From Pelagibacteraceae bacterium (GTDB taxonomy: Bacteria; Pseudomonadota; Alphaproteobacteria; Pelagibacterales; Pelagibacteraceae): 64,000 bases of DNA. A program made the position numbers and the translations under genes. Location of the stretch: positions 42,885 to 106,884 of the forward strand of contig VTPD01000001.1 in assembly GCA_008638015.1 (NCBI GenBank), read 5' to 3'. Positions 10,341 to 19,525 of the stretch are shown here, piece by piece. Under the pieces are notes generated by a model, which worked only from the letters and a program-made list of their open reading frames with translations, did no database searches and was not told the origin of the DNA. The first letter of the stretch is position 1; each line of letters begins with the position of its first letter.

Positions 10341-10928
10341 TTAAATTGTACCTTTGGTAGATGGAATAGAGTTTTTCATTCTCGGATCTATTTCAAAAGC
10401 ACTTCGTAAAGCTTTTGCTAAACCTTTATAACAAGACTCAATAATATGGTGACTATTATCACCATAGATATTTTCAATGTGCAAAGTAATTCCAGCAGCC
10501 TGGGCGAAAGCTTGAAACCACTCTTTAAAGAGTTCAGTATCCATCTCGCCAAGCTTTTCTACTTTTAATTTTACATTCCACACTAAGTAAGGACGACCAG
10601 AAACATCTAAAGAAACTCTACTCAATGTCTCATCCATTGGTATAAGTGCGTGAGCATATCTCTTAATTCCTTTTTTATCACTCAGTGCTTGTAAAATAGC
10701 TTCACCAATAGCAATACCGCTGTCTTCAGTTGTATGATGTAAATCAATGTGTAAATCTCCAACCGCTTTTATTTTTAAATCTATCAAAGAGTGTTTGGAA
10801 AGCTGTTCCAACATATGGTCTAGGAAACCTATGCCAGTTTTAATGTCATATTGCCCTGTACCATCTATATTAACTTCAACGCTAATATTTGTTTCTTTTG
10901 TTTTTCTTTCTATGCTTGCAGTTCTCAT
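10341..10928 (-). CDS. hisB: Imidazoleglycerol-phosphate dehydratase HisB
   Basis: The 195-residue monofunctional dehydratase shows the metal-binding motifs [34 protein letters not shown] and [19 protein letters not shown]. It has no phosphatase domain. It is the first gene of the minus-strand cluster hisB-H-A-F-E-HIT-GNAT. The 99-nt gap to divergent hslV (10,929-11,027) holds TATAAT-like stretches on both strands and is where promoters for both units must lie. Confidence 0.97.
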   Translation of the reverse strand: MRTASIERKTKETNISVEVNIDGTGQYDIKTGIGFLDHMLEQLSKHSLIDLKIKAVGDLHIDLHHTTEDSGIAIGEAILQALSDKKGIKRYAHALIPMDETLSRVSLDVSGRPYLVWNVKLKVEKLGEMDTELFKEWFQAFAQAAGITLHIENIYGDNSHHIIESCYKGLAKALRSAFEIDPRMKNSIPSTKGTI

Positions 10929-10973
10929 GTTTTATGATTTACTTTATTATAATAAATAACTCAAAAATTATAC

Positions 10974-11002
10974 CTTGAAGATATTAATTTAATAACCACA
11001 TT
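10974..11002 (+). promoter_or_regulatory. Possible heat-shock (sigma-32-type) promoter of hslVU
   Basis: CTTGAAG, then 15 nt, then CCACATT lies 26 nt before the hslV start. The upstream half matches the sigma-32 -35 box (CTTGAA) and the downstream half is a partial match to the -10 (CCCATnT/CYTATNT). HslVU is a heat-shock protease in proteobacteria, which supports the reading. The second box matches only in part, so this is tentative. Confidence 0.35.
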
Positions 11003-11027
11003 AACTATTATTAAAATAGAGCAAAAT

Positions 11028-11567
11028 ATGGACACACAAAATTGGCATGGAACTACAATAGTTTTGGTACGAAAGAATAATGAAGTAGTTGTTGCTGGAG
11101 ATGGACAAGTTAGCATCGGCAACACTGTTATGAAAAGTACTGCAAAGAAAGTAAGAAAAATAGAAAGTAGGGGTGTAATAGCTGGCTTTGCTGGATCTAC
11201 AGCAGATGCATTTACGTTATTTGAAAGACTGGAGTCAAAATTAGAAAAACATGGAGGTCAATTAACTAGAGCTGCCGTTGAGTTAGCTAAAGATTGGCGA
11301 ACAGACAAGTATTTAAGAAAGTTAGAAGCTTTAATGGCAGTGGCCGATAAGGAAAAAAGTTTTATTGTTAGTGGAATGGGTGATGTCTTAGAACCTGAGC
11401 ATGGAGTAATTGCAATAGGTTCTGGTGGAAATTATGCATTAGCAGCAGCTAGAGTGCTTTTGGAAGAAACTAACAAATCAGCTGAAGAAATTGCAAGAAG
11501 ATCTATTGAAATCGCATCTGAAATTTGCGTATTTACAAATAATAATATCACCATCGAAAAATTATAA
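11028..11567 (+). CDS. hslV: ATP-dependent protease proteolytic subunit HslV
   Basis: The 179-residue proteasome-beta-like protein starts [14 protein letters not shown]. As in other alphaproteobacterial HslV, a short propeptide is removed to expose the catalytic Thr of the GTTI motif. [16 protein letters not shown] and [11 protein letters not shown] are family-typical. It forms the dodecameric peptidase chamber capped by HslU, whose start codon follows the hslV stop directly. Confidence 0.96.
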   Translation: MDTQNWHGTTIVLVRKNNEVVVAGDGQVSIGNTVMKSTAKKVRKIESRGVIAGFAGSTADAFTLFERLESKLEKHGGQLTRAAVELAKDWRTDKYLRKLEALMAVADKEKSFIVSGMGDVLEPEHGVIAIGSGGNYALAAARVLLEETNKSAEEIARRSIEIASEICVFTNNNITIEKL

Positions 11568-12887
11568 ATGGAAGAAGAAAAAAAAATTGTTTCGTTCTCT
11601 CCAAGAGAGATTGTGTCTGAATTAGATCGATACGTAATTGGACAAAAAGATGCAAAAAAAGCTGTGGCAATTGCATTACGTAACAGATGGAGAAGACAAG
11701 AGCTTCCTCCAGAATTGAAAGAGGAAGTGCTACCAAAAAATATTTTAATGGTGGGCCCAACTGGGGTTGGAAAAACAGAAATTTCACGAAGATTGTCTAA
11801 ATTAGCGGAAGCTCCATTTATTAAAGTTGAAGCAACTAAATTTACAGAGGTGGGTTATGTTGGAAAAGATGTAGAACAAATCATTAGAGATTTAATTGAA
11901 ATCGCAATTGCTCTCATAAAAGACAAAAAAAGAAAAGAAGTAGAAGCTAAATCGCAATTAGCTTCTGAAGAAAGAGTACTAGATGCACTAGTTGGAAACA
12001 ATGCAACTCCTGCAACGAGAGAAAGTTTTAGAAAAAGATTAAGAGCTGGAGACCTAGATAATACTATTATTGAAATATCAGTTCAAGAAAATCCATCCAT
12101 GCCTTCTTTTGAAATACCTGGAATGCAAGGTGGTGTGGGCATGATTAGTATTGGTGATATTTTGGGTAAAGGAATGGGTGCTAAGAAAAAGAAAAAGAAA
12201 ATGACTGTCAAAGAATCATATGAATATTTAATACAAGAGGAATCTGACAAGTTAATTGATCAAGACCAAATTATTAAAGAAGCAAAATTTTCTGTTGAAA
12301 ATAATGGAATCGTTTTTTTAGATGAGATTGATAAAGTTTCAGCAAGAAGTGAAAGGTCTGGGACCGACGTTTCAAGAGAGGGTGTTCAAAGAGATTTGCT
12401 GCCCTTAATTGAGGGAACCACTGTAAATACAAAGCATGGTCCCATTAAAACAGATCATATTTTATTTATTGCCTCAGGAGCCTTTCAATTAGCAAAACCA
12501 TCGGATTTACTACCTGAATTACAAGGTAGATTGCCAATTCGTGTTGAATTACAGCCACTTACCAAAGAGGATTTTATTAAGATTTTGAAAGAACCAGATA
12601 ATAGTTTGATTAAACAATACGTGGGCTTAATGAAAACTGAAAATGTTGAACTTCAGTTCACAGATGACGGTATTGAGACATTAGCAGATATTTCAACTCA
12701 CATAAATTCTACTATTGAAAATATTGGAGCAAGAAGACTTCATACAATTATTGAAAAGGTTTTAGAAGAAATCAGCTTCACCGCTCCAGATAAAAGTGGT
12801 GAAAAAGTTATAGTGGATAAACAATTTGTAGAAAAAAATATTGGCAATATTATTAAAGATAAAGATTTATCTAAATTTATTTTATAA
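11568..12887 (+). CDS. hslU: ATP-dependent protease ATPase subunit HslU
   Basis: The 439-residue AAA+ unfoldase has Walker [16 protein letters not shown], Walker [11 protein letters not shown], an intermediate I-domain (about residues 110-240, with a Lys-rich [16 protein letters not shown] stretch), the sensor [13 protein letters not shown] and the C-terminal tail KDLSKFIL that docks into HslV. It is complete. The 3' end overlaps the convergent Smr gene by 6 nt, so there is no room for a conventional terminator after the operon. Confidence 0.97.
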   Translation: MEEEKKIVSFSPREIVSELDRYVIGQKDAKKAVAIALRNRWRRQELPPELKEEVLPKNILMVGPTGVGKTEISRRLSKLAEAPFIKVEATKFTEVGYVGKDVEQIIRDLIEIAIALIKDKKRKEVEAKSQLASEERVLDALVGNNATPATRESFRKRLRAGDLDNTIIEISVQENPSMPSFEIPGMQGGVGMISIGDILGKGMGAKKKKKKMTVKESYEYLIQEESDKLIDQDQIIKEAKFSVENNGIVFLDEIDKVSARSERSGTDVSREGVQRDLLPLIEGTTVNTKHGPIKTDHILFIASGAFQLAKPSDLLPELQGRLPIRVELQPLTKEDFIKILKEPDNSLIKQYVGLMKTENVELQFTDDGIETLADISTHINSTIENIGARRLHTIIEKVLEEISFTAPDKSGEKVIVDKQFVEKNIGNIIKDKDLSKFIL

Positions 12888-13322
12888 TTTTTTTAACGTT
12901 ACTATCATAGAACCCTCCCCACCCAATTTAATTGGACTCGGCTCTATAGAAACTAATATTTTTGCAAAGTTCTTTTGGAGATAATCTGGTACTGCATATT
13001 TTAACAAGCTTAAATCTTTAGATGCATAGGGGTCTTGCTCCTTGTTAGAATGAAGACCTTTGCCTGTAATAATTAGTATTTTTTTAATTTTTTTTTCTTC
13101 AGCAAAACTCATTAATTGATCTATTTTTTGAAATGCTTCATCAATAGTATAGCCATGCAGATCTACTCTTAGATCAAAAATATTAGGGCTTGAATGGTGA
13201 GTAACTGGATGTAATTTTTGATCCTTATCTTCAACTACATTTGTTTGATTAATAAACTTATTCCAAACTTCTAAATCTTCTTTAGAAATTTTAGTGCTTG
13301 GTCTCTTGTCCAGTTTCTTCAC
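12882..13322 (-). CDS. Smr (small MutS-related) domain protein
   Basis: The 146-residue protein has a charged N-terminal region and a C-terminal Smr domain with [28 protein letters not shown] and a final [13 protein letters not shown]. The D-L-H-G-Y and T-G-K-G motifs are diagnostic of this nuclease-like family, whose bacterial roles include RNA cleavage. The start is a GTG (13,320-13,322) within the end of the Tim44-like gene (32-nt overlap), indicating translational coupling. No in-frame ATG lies nearby. Confidence 0.88.
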   Translation of the reverse strand: MKKLDKRPSTKISKEDLEVWNKFINQTNVVEDKDQKLHPVTHHSSPNIFDLRVDLHGYTIDEAFQKIDQLMSFAEEKKIKKILIITGKGLHSNKEQDPYASKDLSLLKYAVPDYLQKNFAKILVSIEPSPIKLGGEGSMIVTLKKL

Positions 13323-13908
13323 TAGAAAGCTCTGTTAAGTACCAAGTTAAATCTTTATCTTTTAAATCTCTTTCAAAGCTCCATACATCAGTTGTAACTT
13401 TTGTTTTTTCAGGATCACCTTCGATCACTTCTCCTTTTTCATTTTTTAAGCAAGTAATGATCTCGCTTACAAATCTAGCAGTTACTTTGTATTTAGTTCC
13501 TTCGTTGGCTATTTTATCAATAGATAATTTTTTTATTCCAATAAAAGTCAATTCAGATTTTAACTTTTTTTCATTGCGCTCATCAATAATTAACGAAAAA
13601 TCTTCATACAATTTTTTATTTAAAAGCGATTTTAATGTAGCTTTGTCTCCGCTGGCAAAAGCATTGATAATCATTTCGTAAGCGTACTCTGCACCTTTTT
13701 TAAATACTGCCTCATCAAAAGATGGTTCTTTTGATTTTTCTTGCACATCTTGAACGAATGAAAAGTTTTCTTGAGCTTTTTTTAAAAAATCATGTTTAAT
13801 AGGAGCATTGTCAGCTCCTTTTCCTAGAACATTTCTTAGACGTAAAAAAATAAATCCTGCCAGCATTGCTAGCAAAATAATATCTATATAGCCGAAATTT
13901 TCACTCAT
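13291..13908 (-). CDS. Tim44-like domain membrane protein
   Basis: The ORF track begins at a TTG. The ATG at 13,906-13,908 gives MSENFGYIDIILLAMLAGFIFLRL, a single N-terminal membrane anchor as expected, and 205 residues. The rest is a soluble Tim44-like domain (KKGAEYAYEMIINAFASGDKATLKSLLNK, quoted in part: AYEMIINAFASGDKATLKSL). Bacterial homologues (TimA) associate with inner-membrane protein biogenesis. The placement next to fxsA and secB and ahead of Smr is the conserved alphaproteobacterial order. Confidence 0.88.
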   Translation of the reverse strand: MSENFGYIDIILLAMLAGFIFLRLRNVLGKGADNAPIKHDFLKKAQENFSFVQDVQEKSKEPSFDEAVFKKGAEYAYEMIINAFASGDKATLKSLLNKKLYEDFSLIIDERNEKKLKSELTFIGIKKLSIDKIANEGTKYKVTARFVSEIITCLKNEKGEVIEGDPEKTKVTTDVWSFERDLKDKDLTWYLTELSSEETGQETKH

Positions 13909-13957
13909 AGTTGTAATCTTAATAATAGTAATTATGTACAATATTAAATCATATATT

Positions 13958-14368
13958 ATGCAATTTACACTATTAATTTTAATCTTATTGCCGCTATTTG
14001 AAGTTTACCTAATGATTAAAATAGGTTCGGTTATTGGTGCTTTCAATACTATCTCCATTACTATTTTTACTGCAGTATTGGGCATGTACTTTGTGAAGCA
14101 ACAGGGGCTATCTACTCTAAGATCTGTACTTGAAAATTTGCGCGCAGATAGAAATTCAATCAGCGAAATATTGCATGGATTTTGCTTGGTAATTGCAGCT
14201 TTTTTACTAATATTACCTGGATTCATTACTGATTTTTTTGGTTTTTTATTGCTTGTGCCATATAGTAGAGATTGGTTTTTAAAAAATTTTATTCCAAAAA
14301 AAGAAAGCGATATCAATATAATTGAAATTAACCCGGAGGAAGTAGAAGAGCATGACCGATTCAAATAA
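13958..14368 (+). CDS. fxsA: FxsA-family membrane protein
   Basis: The protein begins MQFTLLILILLPLFEVYLMI and has GAFNTISITIFTAVLGMYFVKQQG followed by a hydrophobic hairpin AAFLLILPGFITDFFGFLLL, the FxsA pattern. I chose the second ATG because FxsA proteins start just before this helix; the ORF-track start at 13,934 adds eight residues. There are about three membrane helices and the C-terminus is cytosolic and acidic. It was named for suppression of F exclusion of phage T7; the cellular role is poorly known. It overlaps secB by 17 nt and diverges from the Tim44-like gene. Confidence 0.88.
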   Translation: MQFTLLILILLPLFEVYLMIKIGSVIGAFNTISITIFTAVLGMYFVKQQGLSTLRSVLENLRADRNSISEILHGFCLVIAAFLLILPGFITDFFGFLLLVPYSRDWFLKNFIPKKESDINIIEINPEEVEEHDRFK

Positions 14369-14795
14369 TTCAAATTATGAAATAGTAGCAAAATATATTA
14401 AGGATATTTCTTTTGAAATTCCAAATCCGGATTGTTTTGTAGATGCGGCGAGAGGTTTAAATGAATATTCAACAAAGCTAGATTTAAATAGTCAGCCCTA
14501 TAAAAATAATCTTATCGAATTAAATTGTAAATTTTTGTTAGAGGCACCTGATACAGCTCAAAATAAAATTCATGCTGAGATTTGTCTTTCAATAATTTTT
14601 AAAATTATTAATAAGGATCTAACTGCTGACCAAGTAAAGAAATTAATTTTAGTTACTTTGCCAACAGAAAATTTTTCTTTTATGAAGGAAATGGTAACTT
14701 TTCTTTTTCAAAAATCTGGATTTAAAGGTTTTAATTTTAATAAAGAAGTTGATTTTGAAGCTTTGTATAAACAACAATTTCCTACTTCAGCATAA
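14352..14795 (+). CDS. secB: Protein-export chaperone SecB
   Basis: The 147-residue protein contains VAKYIKDISFEIPNPDCF, the N-terminal SecB motif (usually YIKDLSFENPN), and a C-terminal helix resembling SecB. The central strands are diverged, so the call relies also on the alphaproteobacterial neighbourhood fxsA-secB-dnaQ. It holds preproteins unfolded for SecA. A strong ribosome site, GGAGGAAG, lies within the fxsA end, 8-15 nt before the ATG. The 3' end overlaps convergent dnaQ by 14 nt. Confidence 0.85.
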   Translation: MTDSNNSNYEIVAKYIKDISFEIPNPDCFVDAARGLNEYSTKLDLNSQPYKNNLIELNCKFLLEAPDTAQNKIHAEICLSIIFKIINKDLTADQVKKLILVTLPTENFSFMKEMVTFLFQKSGFKGFNFNKEVDFEALYKQQFPTSA

Positions 14796-15459
14796 AGGAT
14801 TTCGGGACCTGGGTTTCTAAAAATTTTTTATGCAATTGTTTTTCTTCTTCACTAATAGTAACAATTAATTTTTCTCTATTCTCATTAATTACATGAGCCG
14901 AGTTAATTTCTGCAATCGTAGCTTGGGTTTGTTGTAAATCTAATAGGGGTTCTTTTTTTTCTAAAAGCTCAATATAAACTTCCGTCAACAACTGACAGTC
15001 TAATAAAGCTGAATGCTTTTCTCTTTTAGAAGTATCAATTTTAAATCTTTTACATAAAGCATCCAAACTAGCCTGCGAGCCTGGGAATTTTTGTCTAGCC
15101 AACATCAGGGTATCTACTACTCTGTCTTTCGCAATGGGCTCCAAATCTTGGTCCTGTAGGGCTTTATTCAAGAAAGCCAGGTCAAAATCTGCGTTATGGA
15201 TCACCAACTTAGAATCCTTAATAAAAGCCAAGAATTCCTTAGCAACATTTTTAAAAGTTGGTTTGTCTCTTAAAAATTCCCTTGTAATTCCATGTGTTTG
15301 ATAGGCGCCATCCGAAATATCCATTTCTGGATTAATAAAAACATGAAATTGATTTTTTGTCGGTATTTGATTGTCTAATTCAATACAGGCAATTTCAATA
15401 ATTTTATCAGAATTAAATGACAATCCTGTGGTTTCGGTATCTAGTATAACTTCAATCAT
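14782..15459 (-). CDS. dnaQ: DNA polymerase III epsilon subunit (3'-5' exonuclease) DnaQ
   Basis: The 225-residue DEDDh exonuclease has ExoI VILDTETTGL, ExoII HNADFDLAFLNKAL and ExoIII KREKHSALLDCQLLTEVY. It proofreads for the replicative polymerase. The C-terminal tail that contacts DnaE is present but short. It lies in the block coaE-dnaQ (8-nt overlap). Its 5' neighbours aroE, maf and ppsR lead up to the predicted origin. Confidence 0.95.
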   Translation of the reverse strand: MIEVILDTETTGLSFNSDKIIEIACIELDNQIPTKNQFHVFINPEMDISDGAYQTHGITREFLRDKPTFKNVAKEFLAFIKDSKLVIHNADFDLAFLNKALQDQDLEPIAKDRVVDTLMLARQKFPGSQASLDALCKRFKIDTSKREKHSALLDCQLLTEVYIELLEKKEPLLDLQQTQATIAEINSAHVINENREKLIVTISEEEKQLHKKFLETQVPKSFMLK

Positions 15460-16036
15460 TTATAACAATTCTACCAAGAAGCTCTTTTACTCTCAACTGC
15501 ATAGTTTTTTTATTATAATTATTTACTAACACAAAGTCTGCCAATAGTTTTTTTTCTTCGATTGGCAATTGTATTTTGCGCAAAATAGAAATCATTTTTT
15601 TATTATAACTTGGTCTTTGTTTTAATTTTGCATCTAACAGTTTTTGATTAGCATCAATGCAAATAATAACATCCTCGGGTTCATGTAATTTATTTTCTAA
15701 TAAAAGCGGTATATCCATTATGACTACTTTTTTGTTTTTATTTTTTTGTAAAAATAATTTCATTTTTTTTCTTACCTCAGGATGAACAATTTTAATTATT
15801 TTTTTTAAATTATTTTGATTACTGCTAATGGCCTGAATTAACTCTTGTTTATCAATTGGATACGAAGCAATATATTTAGATAAAGTTTTCTTTAACTTTG
15901 CAAAAATAGATTTTTGCTTGTAAACATTTGAAACTTCTTCATCTGCATTAAAAATGGGAAACTTTTTTCCCGCCAATAATTTTGAAATATAGGTTTTGCC
16001 TGATCCAATGGAGCCAACAACGCAAATTTTTATCAT
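15452..16036 (-). CDS. coaE: Dephospho-CoA kinase CoaE
   Basis: The 194-residue P-loop kinase has ICVVGSIGSGKTYISKLLAG, FNADEEV (substrate-binding Asp) and VIMDIPLLLENKL. It phosphorylates dephospho-CoA at the 3'-hydroxyl, the last step of CoA synthesis. It is complete, Lys-rich, and separated from aroE by 2 nt. Confidence 0.95.
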   Translation of the reverse strand: MIKICVVGSIGSGKTYISKLLAGKKFPIFNADEEVSNVYKQKSIFAKLKKTLSKYIASYPIDKQELIQAISSNQNNLKKIIKIVHPEVRKKMKLFLQKNKNKKVVIMDIPLLLENKLHEPEDVIICIDANQKLLDAKLKQRPSYNKKMISILRKIQLPIEEKKLLADFVLVNNYNKKTMQLRVKELLGRIVIND

Positions 16037-16038
16037 CT

Positions 16039-16845
16039 TTATAATTCTAATTTTTTAATTAGTTCTTGATTAATTTCAGGTTTAATCCCTGTCCAAATTT
16101 CAAAAGCTTTTTGCGCCTGATATAGAAACATTTTTAATCCATTGATTACTATACAGTTTTTTTCTTTAGCTTTTTTTAAAAAAGTTGTTTCTAAGGGATT
16201 GTAAATAACATCATAAACAAAAGTATTTTGATTAAGTTTATCAAATGGTATTTCTAAGTTAGAACTGCCAGGCAACCCAAGGCTAGTTGCATTAATAATT
16301 ATATCTACCATTAAATTAATTTTTAAATCTGACCAAGAAACCACTTTAACCAATGACGTAAATTTTTTTTGTAAAGCTATAGCTTTTTCTTCCGTTCTGT
16401 TGGTTAAGTAAATTTGCTCCATTCCCATTTCTTTTAATGCAACAATAATAGATGGGGCCACTCCGCCTGATCCAATTAAAAGTGCTGATTTTAATGGTTT
16501 ATTTAAGGTAACTTCTTCCAAAGATTGGCGAAACCCAAAAATATCAGTGTTGTCGCCTATAATTTTACCCGCTCTTTTAAATACTGTATTCACAGAGTTG
16601 GATAATTTAGCTTGGTCAGAAAGCTCATCTAGGTAAGGAATAATAATTTGCTTAAAGGGAACCGTAATATTAACTCCATGTATTTCGTCTAATTTTATTT
16701 GATGAACAATTTTGCTCAATCCTTTTTCGTCTGTCTGAATTTTATCATAATCAGAATTAATATTATATTTACTAAACCAGTAATTATGTACCGTTGGTGA
16801 TTTTGAATGCTGAATGGGATTTCCTATTACAAAAAATTTTTTCAT
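16039..16845 (-). CDS. aroE: Shikimate dehydrogenase AroE
   Basis: The 268-residue enzyme begins with the shikimate-binding FVIGNPIQHSKSPTVHNYWF and has the catalytic Lys in NITVPFKQ, the Asp of NTDIFGF, and the NADP-binding loop LIGSGGVAPSIIVAL followed by NRTEEKA. It reduces 3-dehydroshikimate to shikimate. NTDIFGF replaces the more usual NTDGxGF but keeps the catalytic Asp. It overlaps maf by 4 nt. Confidence 0.94.
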   Translation of the reverse strand: MKKFFVIGNPIQHSKSPTVHNYWFSKYNINSDYDKIQTDEKGLSKIVHQIKLDEIHGVNITVPFKQIIIPYLDELSDQAKLSNSVNTVFKRAGKIIGDNTDIFGFRQSLEEVTLNKPLKSALLIGSGGVAPSIIVALKEMGMEQIYLTNRTEEKAIALQKKFTSLVKVVSWSDLKINLMVDIIINATSLGLPGSSNLEIPFDKLNQNTFVYDVIYNPLETTFLKKAKEKNCIVINGLKMFLYQAQKAFEIWTGIKPEINQELIKKLEL

Positions 16846-17432
16846 TTTGCTTGATGTGTAAAATAATGAACAACTGGTTGTATGGGCATTCCCAATATAG
16901 AATTTAAGTCTCCCTCTATATGCGTAAATAATTTTTTTCCTTGTCCTTCTATTTGATAAACCCCATATTGTTGCAAAATACCTAGGTCTATTTCTTCTAA
17001 ATAATTGTTGATTTCTTCATCAGATAAATTTTTCATTTTTAGGATACAGGTATTATTAAAATGCCAAACCATACTTCCATTTTTAGATACACAAATTGCA
17101 TTATGTAGTTTGTGTTCCTTGTTATTTAATTTAAGCAAAATATTTTTAGCTTCCGCTTTGCTCACTGGTTTACTAATACAGACGTTATCCAAATCCAACA
17201 CCTGATCTGCACCCAGGACATAGTGTTGCTCAAATTTACTACTTATTCTATTTGCTTTGTGTTCTGCTAAACTTTTGGCAATTGCAATACAGCTAGCTCC
17301 GTTAGCCATCATAGACAGTTTAATTTCTTCTTCGTCTACATTCGACGGTTCAGCCCTTACTTTAAAATTAGCATCTTCCAAAACTTTTTTTCTTATTGCA
17401 CTTTTAGAAGCTAAAATAATATTATCAATCAT
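16842..17432 (-). CDS. Maf-family nucleotide pyrophosphatase
   Basis: The 196-residue protein starts IILASKSAIRKKVLEDANF (Maf signature, usually LASxSPRR) and has the catalytic-loop GADQVLDL and LEEIDLGILQQYGVYQIEGQG. Maf proteins hydrolyse non-canonical or modified NTPs. It sits in the conserved origin-proximal order ppsR-maf-aroE-coaE-dnaQ, with 4-nt overlaps to both neighbours. Confidence 0.93.
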   Translation of the reverse strand: MIDNIILASKSAIRKKVLEDANFKVRAEPSNVDEEEIKLSMMANGASCIAIAKSLAEHKANRISSKFEQHYVLGADQVLDLDNVCISKPVSKAEAKNILLKLNNKEHKLHNAICVSKNGSMVWHFNNTCILKMKNLSDEEINNYLEEIDLGILQQYGVYQIEGQGKKLFTHIEGDLNSILGMPIQPVVHYFTHQAK

Positions 17433-18244
17433 GCATTTTTTTTAATCTCATAAATTTTAACTATCGCAGCGGCAGTTTCTTCCACTGATTTTCGTGTTAC
17501 ATCTATGGTTGGTATTTTATGCGAGGCAAATAATTTTTTTGACTTATTGATTTCGTCTTGGATTAAATCAATATTAGCATAGTTTGAATCGGGTTTATCA
17601 TTTAATAAATTTATTCTAGTTTTTCTTATGTCCTCGAGACGCTTTGGGTCAACTACCAAACCTACAAGCATTGCTTTAGACTCAAATATATATTCAGGCA
17701 CTGTTTGATGGGGGACCAAAGGAATATTTGCAGTTTTAAAACCTTTTTCTCCAAGGTAAATGGATGTTGGAGTTTTGCTTGTTCTGCTTACGCCCATAAT
17801 AATAATATCAGCATCAACCATGCTTTCAAGTTGCTGCCCGTCATCATGAGCAAGCGTATATTGTATGGCTTCAATTTTTTTATAATATTCTTTATTTAAT
17901 TCATGCTGACCACTAGGCCTTCCACTTGCCTTTTGTTCAAATAATTTTTCAAATCCTGGAATTAAATGATCCAAAACACCAAAGCAGGGAATACCAAGGG
18001 ACTGACTTTGACTTTTAATAAAATTTGTCGTTGCGGGCTCAACTAAAGTATAAATTATAATCGAATTTTCAGTTTTTCTACATTTTTCAATTAATTGGGC
18101 TGTTTGGGCACTAGTTCTGATAAATGAAAAATGGTGAAGGTTATATTCTAAAGTTCTAAATTGGGCTTTAATTGCAAGAAAAATACGATCTAAAGTTTCT
18201 CCCGTTGAATCTGATACTAAAAAAAAATTATATTTTTTGTTCAT
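17429..18244 (-). CDS. ppsR: PPDK/PEP-synthase regulatory protein (DUF299 kinase/pyrophosphorylase)
   Basis: The 271-residue protein has FFLVSDSTGETLDRIFLAIK at the N-terminus and the P-loop-like IIMGVSRTSKTPTSIYL, the hallmarks of bifunctional kinase/Pi-dependent phosphorylases that switch pyruvate phosphate dikinase or PEP synthase on and off. The partner enzyme is not in the window. It is the first gene to the left of the predicted replication origin, as in several alphaproteobacteria. Confidence 0.93.
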   Translation of the reverse strand: MNKKYNFFLVSDSTGETLDRIFLAIKAQFRTLEYNLHHFSFIRTSAQTAQLIEKCRKTENSIIIYTLVEPATTNFIKSQSQSLGIPCFGVLDHLIPGFEKLFEQKASGRPSGQHELNKEYYKKIEAIQYTLAHDDGQQLESMVDADIIIMGVSRTSKTPTSIYLGEKGFKTANIPLVPHQTVPEYIFESKAMLVGLVVDPKRLEDIRKTRINLLNDKPDSNYANIDLIQDEINKSKKLFASHKIPTIDVTRKSVEETAAAIVKIYEIKKNA

Positions 18245-18325
18245 AAGCTTGTTAATAAATATCTATAACTTAAAATTATACATTTATCATCATTGGCCAA
18301 CTGGCTTATTCGACAGATCTATTGT

Positions 18326-18334
18326 TTTTTCACA
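18326..18334 (+). promoter_or_regulatory. DnaA-box-like site TTTTTCACA
   Basis: It fits TTWTNCACA exactly, but the T-run makes a chance match possible. Confidence 0.4.
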
Positions 18335-18440
18335 AAAAAACTAAGTTTAGTAAAAAAAAAATTTACAAGTTAGTTATGTTTATAACTTAAACAAATATGA
18401 TAAATTATTCATAATTCTTATAAAAAAACAATGAACAACT

Positions 18441-18449
18441 TGTGAATAA
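18441..18449 (-). promoter_or_regulatory. DnaA-box-like site TTATTCACA
   Basis: It is one base from the strong box TTATCCACA and fits TTWTNCACA exactly. It lies between the A-rich centre of the gap and the TA-rich tract before hemE. Confidence 0.5.
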
Positions 18450-18511
18450 AAACTTAACCCCAAAACTAACATCTCCTACCAATACCAATACTTTAATTAA
18501 ATATTATATAT

Positions 18512-19525
18512 ATGAGTAATTTAATCTTAAAGGCTTTAAAAAAAGAAAGACCTATCTGGTTAATGAGACAAGCAGGGAGATATTTAAAAGAATATCAAGT
18601 CATTAGAAAAAAACAAAAAAATTTTATCGATTTTTGTTTAAATTATAAAGCTGCAAGCAAAGTAACATTACAACCAATAAAAAGATTTGATCTAGATGCT
18701 GCAATAATTTTTTCAGATATTTTAATAATTCCATATGGCTTGGGACAAAAAGTTAATTTTAAACATAACGAGGGACCTATTTTGGGTTCTTATAATTTAA
18801 AAGAATTTAAAAAAAACAATAAACGAAAATTTTTATCAAAAGTTAAAAACGTCTATAAAGCAATTGAGTATACTAGAAAAAAATTAAATAAAAAAAAATC
18901 CCTTATAGGTTTTGCAGGATCTCCATGGACATTATTGGTTTATATTTTAAATAAAAAATCTCCGAAAAAAAACTTTAATTTAAATAAAATTATTCAAAAT
19001 AAAAAAGAAGTTGATAGTCTTTTAAAAATAATTGAAAAATTTATTTATATTCATATTGAACAACAAATTAAAAGTGGTGCAGACACGATTCAGTTATTTG
19101 ATAGTTGGGCCGGACTGTTAAATAAAAAAAATTTAAACAAATATTGTTATCAACCCAACAAAAGAATAGTAAAAAAAATTAAACAAAAATATCCGAACAT
19201 TCCTATTATTTGTTTTCCAAAGGGCTTACATAAAAATATTGTGCAATTTTGCAATATAGTTAAACCAGATTGTTTAAGCATTGATAGTAAGGCAGATGTT
19301 AATCTTATAAATAAAAAAATATCTTCTAAAACAATTATTCAAGGAGGGCTCGATCCAAAGTTTTTATTAGGAAATAAAAAAGCATGTGAGAAAAAAGCGT
19401 TATTTTATCTAAGAAAATTTAAACACAGGCCCTATATTTTTAATCTTGGTCACGGAGTGGACAAAAAAACCAAACCAACCGCTGTTCAGCGCCTGGTTAA
19501 AGTAGTAAGAAAGTTTCAATCATGA
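18512..19525 (+). CDS. hemE: Uroporphyrinogen decarboxylase HemE
   Basis: The 337-residue enzyme has RPIWLMRQAGRYLKEY, GFAGSPWTLLVYIL and a C-terminal IIQGGLDPKFLLGN, the family signatures. It converts uroporphyrinogen III to coproporphyrinogen III. The protein is strikingly rich in Lys, Asn and Ile compared with hemH beside it, so its base composition is even more AT-biased than the neighbourhood. It overlaps hemH by 4 nt. Haem genes hemC and hemD occur 15 kb further on. Confidence 0.95.
   Translation: MSNLILKALKKERPIWLMRQAGRYLKEYQVIRKKQKNFIDFCLNYKAASKVTLQPIKRFDLDAAIIFSDILIIPYGLGQKVNFKHNEGPILGSYNLKEFKKNNKRKFLSKVKNVYKAIEYTRKKLNKKKSLIGFAGSPWTLLVYILNKKSPKKNFNLNKIIQNKKEVDSLLKIIEKFIYIHIEQQIKSGADTIQLFDSWAGLLNKKNLNKYCYQPNKRIVKKIKQKYPNIPIICFPKGLHKNIVQFCNIVKPDCLSIDSKADVNLINKKISSKTIIQGGLDPKFLLGNKKACEKKALFYLRKFKHRPYIFNLGHGVDKKTKPTAVQRLVKVVRKFQS

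Larger units (their letters stand above)
18245..18511. other. Candidate chromosomal replication origin (oriC) between ppsR and hemE
   Basis: This 267-nt non-coding, extremely AT-rich gap separates leftward (ppsR, maf, aroE, coaE, dnaQ) from rightward (hemE, hemH, hemJ, rho) genes, so transcription diverges from it. It contains two exact matches to the relaxed DnaA box TTWTNCACA (18,326-18,334 plus; 18,441-18,449 minus) and a one-mismatch box (TTATTCATA, 18,405-18,413), with A-runs and a TA-rich tract that could unwind. In Caulobacter the origin also lies next to hemE. The three boxes were found by eye, and in DNA this AT-rich some would occur by chance. Confidence 0.6.

Noticed and set aside
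13298-13681. 127-aa plus-strand ORF over the Tim44-like gene
   Set aside because: It is antisense to a gene with clear family motifs; its Ser/Phe-rich composition is typical of an antisense frame.
18245-18511. CtrA sites (TTAA-N7-TTAA) in the candidate origin
   Set aside because: No pair with the exact spacing was found; the nearest (TTAA-N8-CTAA) does not fit.
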